A stretch of 7,516 nucleotides of DNA from the NCBI GenBank assembly GCA_947630865.1, contig CANRJE010000070.1, forward strand, positions 1-7,516, in the 5' to 3' direction. Under the pieces are notes generated by a model. That model did not search any database. It was not told the origin of the DNA and was given only the letters and a program-made list of their open reading frames with translations. The stretch comes from an uncultured Bacilli bacterium (GTDB taxonomy: Bacteria > Bacillota_I > Bacilli_A > RF39 > UBA660). The translations under genes were made by a program, and so were the position numbers. Positions 6,996 through 7,516 of the stretch are shown here, in pieces (positions within the stretch are counted from its first letter, which is position 1; each line of letters starts with the position of its first letter).

Positions 6996-7516
6996 GTGAA
7001 TATAGTTGATATAATTAATAAGAAAAGAGAAAATAATGAATTAAGTAAGGAAGAATTGGATTTTGCTTTTAATGGTTATTTAAAAGAGAATGTTAAAGAC
7101 TATCAAATGTCAGCACTTTTAATGGCTATTTGTATTAATGGAATGAATGAACGGGAAACTTTTGATTTAGTCGATATTTTTATTAAAAGTGGCGATATTT
7201 TGGATTTAAGTTTTTTGCCAGGAATTAAAGTTGATAAGCATTCAACTGGAGGAATTGGTGATAAGATAACTTTAATTGTTGGACCAATTGTTGCTTCATG
7301 TGGTGTTGTTGTTCCTAAAATGAGTGGAAGAGGATTAGGCTATACTGGTGGCACAATCGATAAATTAGAAAGTATTGAAGGATTTAAAGTTGAACTTAGT
7401 GAAGAAGAATTTAAAGAAGCTTTAAAAAAGGTAGGATTAGCTGTAACTTCTCAATCAAGCAAATTGTGTCCTATGGATAAAGTAATTTATTCATTACGTG
7501 ATGTAACAGGAACAAC
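6996..7516 (+). CDS. pdp: Pyrimidine-nucleoside (thymidine) phosphorylase, N-terminal part (3' truncated)
   Basis: The first 173 codons of a pyrimidine-nucleoside phosphorylase, running off the right edge. The enzyme is a cytoplasmic salvage enzyme that splits thymidine, uridine or deoxyuridine with phosphate to a free base and (deoxy)ribose-1-phosphate. The N-terminal helical domain (VDIINKKRENNELSKEE, then DYQMSALLMAI) leads into the phosphate-binding signature KVDKHSTGGIGDK (78-90), then KMSGRGLGYTGGT (108-120) and DKLESIEGF. H82 and R168 (in YSLRDVTGT) coincide with active-site positions I recall for the Geobacillus enzyme. Family members are about 430 residues, so roughly 40 percent is present. 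The usual GLGHTGG histidine appears to be Y116. The start is GTG, chosen by the ribosome-binding site and by the conserved opening MNIVDII. Whether it prefers thymidine only (DeoA) or uridine too (Pdp) cannot be decided from this fragment; the Bacillota context favours Pdp. Confidence 0.92.
   Translation, partial: MNIVDIINKKRENNELSKEELDFAFNGYLKENVKDYQMSALLMAICINGMNERETFDLVDIFIKSGDILDLSFLPGIKVDKHSTGGIGDKITLIVGPIVASCGVVVPKMSGRGLGYTGGTIDKLESIEGFKVELSEEEFKEALKKVGLAVTSQSSKLCPMDKVIYSLRDVTGT

Noticed and set aside
1..7516. Mycoplasma-type genetic code, CRISPR arrays, tRNA/rRNA genes, insertion sequences
   Set aside because: Tryptophan is TGG and genes of full family length contain no in-frame TGA. 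No direct-repeat/spacer pattern, RNA-gene signature, transposase or terminal inverted repeat was visible.

Overview
The window is a very AT-rich, densely packed stretch of a low-G+C bacterial chromosome. All six genes lie on the + strand, and all five visible stop codons are TAA. Tryptophan is encoded by TGG and every gene stays open under the standard bacterial code, so this is not a UGA=Trp mollicute. The lipoteichoic-acid-synthase-type gene, the Shine-Dalgarno sites and the strong AT bias point to a Gram-positive Bacillota. An uncultured, host-associated Bacilli-type lineage is my best guess, but the exact taxon cannot be read from the sequence.

Layout from left to right. (1) 1-244 is the 3' end of typA/bipA, a translational GTPase, closed by a perfect 10-bp hairpin terminator. 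(2) 341-2314 is a five-TM, LtaS-type polyglycerolphosphate/sulfatase-fold transferase with its own extended -10 promoter. (3) 2368-3765 and 3767-4537 are a PilC/ComGB/GspF-type inner-membrane platform protein and a PilD/ComC-type prepilin peptidase. They are translationally linked (1-nt gap, with the second ribosome-binding site inside the first gene), have their own candidate promoter, and end in a hairpin terminator that begins inside the peptidase stop codon. (4) 4624-6942 is a 772-residue protein with an N-terminal alpha/beta domain resembling the DUF4062/TIR-like fold, a coiled coil, and eight TPR-type repeats with an exact 46-residue period. (5) 6996-7516 is the 5' part of a pyrimidine-nucleoside (thymidine) phosphorylase gene starting at GTG and running off the end.

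The flanks (typA, pdp) are housekeeping genes. The platform protein and peptidase would serve a type IV pilus or competence pseudopilus, but no ATPase or pilin gene is present and a terminator closes the pair, so the rest of the machine must be encoded elsewhere. The LtaS-type enzyme would act outside the membrane on cell-envelope polymers.

The least explained gene is the TPR protein. Its architecture (ligand-binding-like or TIR-like N-domain, coiled coil, long superhelical repeat array) suggests a sensor/effector or scaffold, possibly in bacterial immunity. Two of its repeats are nearly identical at the DNA level, indicating recent expansion. No RNA gene, CRISPR array, insertion sequence or prophage signal was seen, and no gene-free stretch exceeds 100 bases.
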